NCBI RefSeq assembly: GCF_030936135.1
Contig: NC_082596.1
Span: 15,414,155 to 15,478,154 of the forward strand
Direction: 5' to 3'
Origin: Gavia stellata
Taxonomy: Eukaryota; Chordata; Aves; Gaviiformes; Gaviidae
DNA length: 64,000 nucleotides
Of the stretch, positions 61,823-64,000 are shown in pieces (position 1 is the stretch's first letter; the number at the start of each line of letters is the position of its first letter). The position numbers and the translations under genes are program-made. Below the pieces are notes generated by a model. It worked only from the letters and a program-made list of their open reading frames with translations. It did not search any database and had not been told where the DNA came from.

Positions 61823-61873
61823 ATTCTATTCTATTCTATTCTATTCTATTCTATTCTATTCTATTCTATTCTA
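61823..61873 (+). repeat. (ATTCT)n microsatellite at the CR1 3' end
   Basis: About ten ATTCT units, 51 bp, directly after the CR1 3' UTR. It is the element's own terminal repeat, probably expanded by slippage. Confidence 0.95.
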
Positions 61874-64000
61874 CCCAGTCTAGTGAACTGGTGGGATGGG
61901 TGCTCAGGGAGCCTGCCATGCGCTCTACCAGCAGTGTGCAGATCCCCAGGTGGGATATTTTCTGGATGCAATGATTAAGTATTTAAACACAAAGGCACTG
62001 TAAATTTTTTCATTGTCTCGTTGCCAACCCAACTTCTGCCACCCAGCCCTTCTGTGGTGGTGCAATGACTTGGAGGGACGAGTGCTGATGAAAACTATGA
62101 GACGGTCTATCATGGGCAATCAGCTGAAACCCACGTCCTTAGTGTAAAGGGAAAAACCTGAAAGACAGGCATTCTCAAACTGAAGAGATGGAGGGAAAAT
62201 AATAGCAGAAGACAACTCCAGGGAAAGTTGAAATGTAGCCAACCTTTGTTGAAAGATGGATCAGTGAACCCTATAATGTCTAAAAACATCCCAACGTGTT
62301 GCTTCAGGCTATGGCTGAATCCAGCAGAGTCGGCAGCATCTGCATGAGTGATGCAGCTGGACCGAGGCCCGTGTGCAGGGGCGTGTGGGTGCCAAGCTGG
62401 GACAAGCTGGTAGGGGTAGGTGGGGGTGACATTTGTGGCTGGCTGGCCTGAGGGGCCCATTTCATTCCTTGCACCAAGGTCCCTGCCAATCATGCTGCAA
62501 GACTATCCGGAAAATTATGTTTTGAAGCAAGAATAGAGACTGCTTAATCCTGGTAAATGCAAAGCCTCTGCTAAAAATGATGTGCACATTTTTAAGAGCT
62601 TGTTTCAAGCTGACTGAACCACGAAAAGGGGACATTCTTTATTACCGTTTCTCTTGAAGCAAATTAATTTCCATTCCACCTGAAGTGAACCTTAGGGAGT
62701 AAGGAAGAATCACAAGAGCTAATGGGGAAGGCGTCGCCTATGTAACACCACCAAAAATATTCAGTTACTCTTTCCCCACAAAGCCACTGGGTAATTTAAA
62801 ATAATAAAACATCAGAAAACAGGGCAGCTTGCTTCTCTGTAATTCAGAAGCATGGAAGGGAACTGATGCCATAATTACAGACTGAAAAACCAAAAGCCCC
62901 ATTTTTTAAAGTTGTTTCAATTGCTATTAGCTCCTCCAAAGAGGGACAAAACCTTCAGTCAAGGGCTTTGTTCAAATTTGAATAGACCGAGGAAAAGCAA
63001 TGTAACCCAAAAGGTGCTGGAGGGGACCTGACAGACCAGAAGTGGTTAGTGTGCCACAAGGCAGATATCCATGCTGAGACTAGGATTTGCTGCAGGCAGA
63101 GGTAAGCGAACAAGAGGAGATTTAGCATGTCTATGGTATTTTCCATCAGGCCAGGTCAGTATCCTCACTTCACAGATCAGCCACTTGAGGCACAGAAATA
63201 ATAAGATTGATAAAAAAAGGCTGCTGAAGAGACAAAAATAAAGCTAAGTTAACATGCCTTCTGCATTTTTCTTGAAACTACTAATCCTTTGGGTTCTGAT
63301 GTAGTTAGTGTATACACAATGTAGGTAGTTATATGTATGCAAATATAGTATAGTTAGTTATTCTCCAAAATTAGGCAATTTAACTTCAAATGCTGTAGGA
63401 CCATCGCAGCCATGTGAGAGATCAGGTGCCATCTCTTCAAACAAAAGGAAGGAAAACCAAAGGGGAAGAGACTTTTTCAGTAAACCTTTTCAGGGAAGTG
63501 AAGACAGACAACATAACTTCAAGAATAGCGTGGCTTTTCCAATGAAGTTCCTTTTTCCGAGGTAAGAGGAAACCACTTCCAGTAGCTCTGTGTCCTTTCT
63601 CGGCAATTCAGGTCGATGGTGTTGGTCATTGTCTGTTCCACCTAGAAGGTCAAAAGAGATGGTCTCCTCCCCCGCCTCGGAAACGCGCTGTCTCCCGCAT
63701 ATGCCAGAACACATTTGCAGGCAAGGCTTCTGACTTTCTCATTTCCTTTCCTGTTTTGTTGTGCAGGGATTTTAAGCTCTTGGCTTCCAAACTCTCTTTT
63801 TATAGGACTTTTGCCTTTGTTTATTGTCATTTAGTTCTTAGCTGTTTTTGTTAAGACGCCCAGTATCCTTCAGGCGTGGATGCCCATAAATTAAAATGCA
63901 TTATTATTATAATAAAGTTGCCTTACTGCTGAAAGCCAGACTGGCCAACATAGACCTCTAAATAGAGTGCTAAGTGAGAAGTTGGATGGTATTGACCTCT
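61874..64000. other. Intergenic DNA to window end, no gene recognised
   Basis: No coding sequence, RNA gene or interspersed repeat recognised. Open frames are short and overlapping. Confidence 0.6.

Larger units (their letters stand above)
60894..61873 (+). mobile_element. CR1 LINE, 5'-truncated, with reverse-transcriptase C-terminus and 3' tail
   Basis: From a 21-bp tandem duplication at the 5' edge, through the end of the CR1 ORF2 frame (stop at 61742-61744), a short 3' UTR with TTGGACTAGGTGATCGTTGT and GGTCCCTTCCAGCTGAAATA, to a terminal (ATTCT)n array. This is the standard layout of a truncated avian CR1. It is the largest and best preserved CR1 copy in the window. Confidence 0.95.

Noticed and set aside
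39281..64000. SAMD12 5' exons expected downstream
   Set aside because: No segment resembling the SAMD12 start or SAM domain was recognised; the gene probably begins beyond the window.
1..64000. CRISPR arrays, operons, tRNA or rRNA genes, phage or plasmid features
   Set aside because: No regularly spaced repeats, cloverleaf-type gene or ribosomal sequence noticed; the window is vertebrate nuclear DNA. A tRNA or microRNA search program could still find something I missed.

Overview
The window is vertebrate, almost certainly avian, nuclear DNA. The evidence is one intron-containing gene with GT-AG splicing, several CR1 LINE fragments with typical bird 3' ends, and two solo LTRs of types I recognise from bird genomes. 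The LTR types suggest a neoavian bird rather than chicken, but that rests on memory of the families. Nothing bacterial, phage-like or CRISPR-like is present.

The only protein-coding gene I can support is TNFRSF11B (osteoprotegerin, OPG), on the + strand in five coding exons: 22735-22764, 32216-32585, 36236-36430, 36751-36975 and 38159-38547. Together they make 1209 nt, or 402 codons plus a stop. Every junction has a GT donor, an AG acceptor and a consistent phase. The protein is the secreted decoy receptor for RANKL and TRAIL: signal peptide, four TNFR cysteine-rich repeats, two death-domain-like modules, and a basic tail with a penultimate cysteine. A GC-rich promoter region (about 21700-22650) holds a 48-bp tandem duplication, RUNX-type and TCF/LEF-type matches, an A10-G13 homopurine tract and a TATA-like run about 117 bases before the ATG. 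The 3' UTR probably ends after ATTAAA at 39256, with an earlier AATAAA at 38867.

Region by region: 1-21.7 kb is upstream intergenic DNA with a (ATTTT)n/(ATTTC)n microsatellite (2.7 kb), an old antisense CR1 (4.6 kb), a solo LTR (5.46-6.58 kb) carrying an internal minisatellite, an old sense CR1 tail (8.5 kb) and an antisense CR1 tail (20.7 kb). The span 22.7-38.5 kb is OPG, with a 9.45-kb first intron holding several decayed CR1 pieces. From 39.3 to 64 kb is downstream intergenic DNA with two GC-rich patches (41.2-41.7 and 44.1-45.0 kb), a minus-strand solo LTR with a clean 5-bp target-site duplication (49.15-49.76 kb), a CR1 tail (52.2 kb) and a younger CR1 fragment with an open reverse-transcriptase C-terminal frame (60.9-61.9 kb). 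In mammals OPG lies between COLEC10 and SAMD12. I found no exon of either, so they probably lie outside the window.

I did not find a previously undescribed system. The observations most worth a second look are the compact OPG promoter, the repeat-built LTR, the open CR1 frame with a 21-bp duplication at its 5' edge, and the GC-rich patches downstream of OPG.
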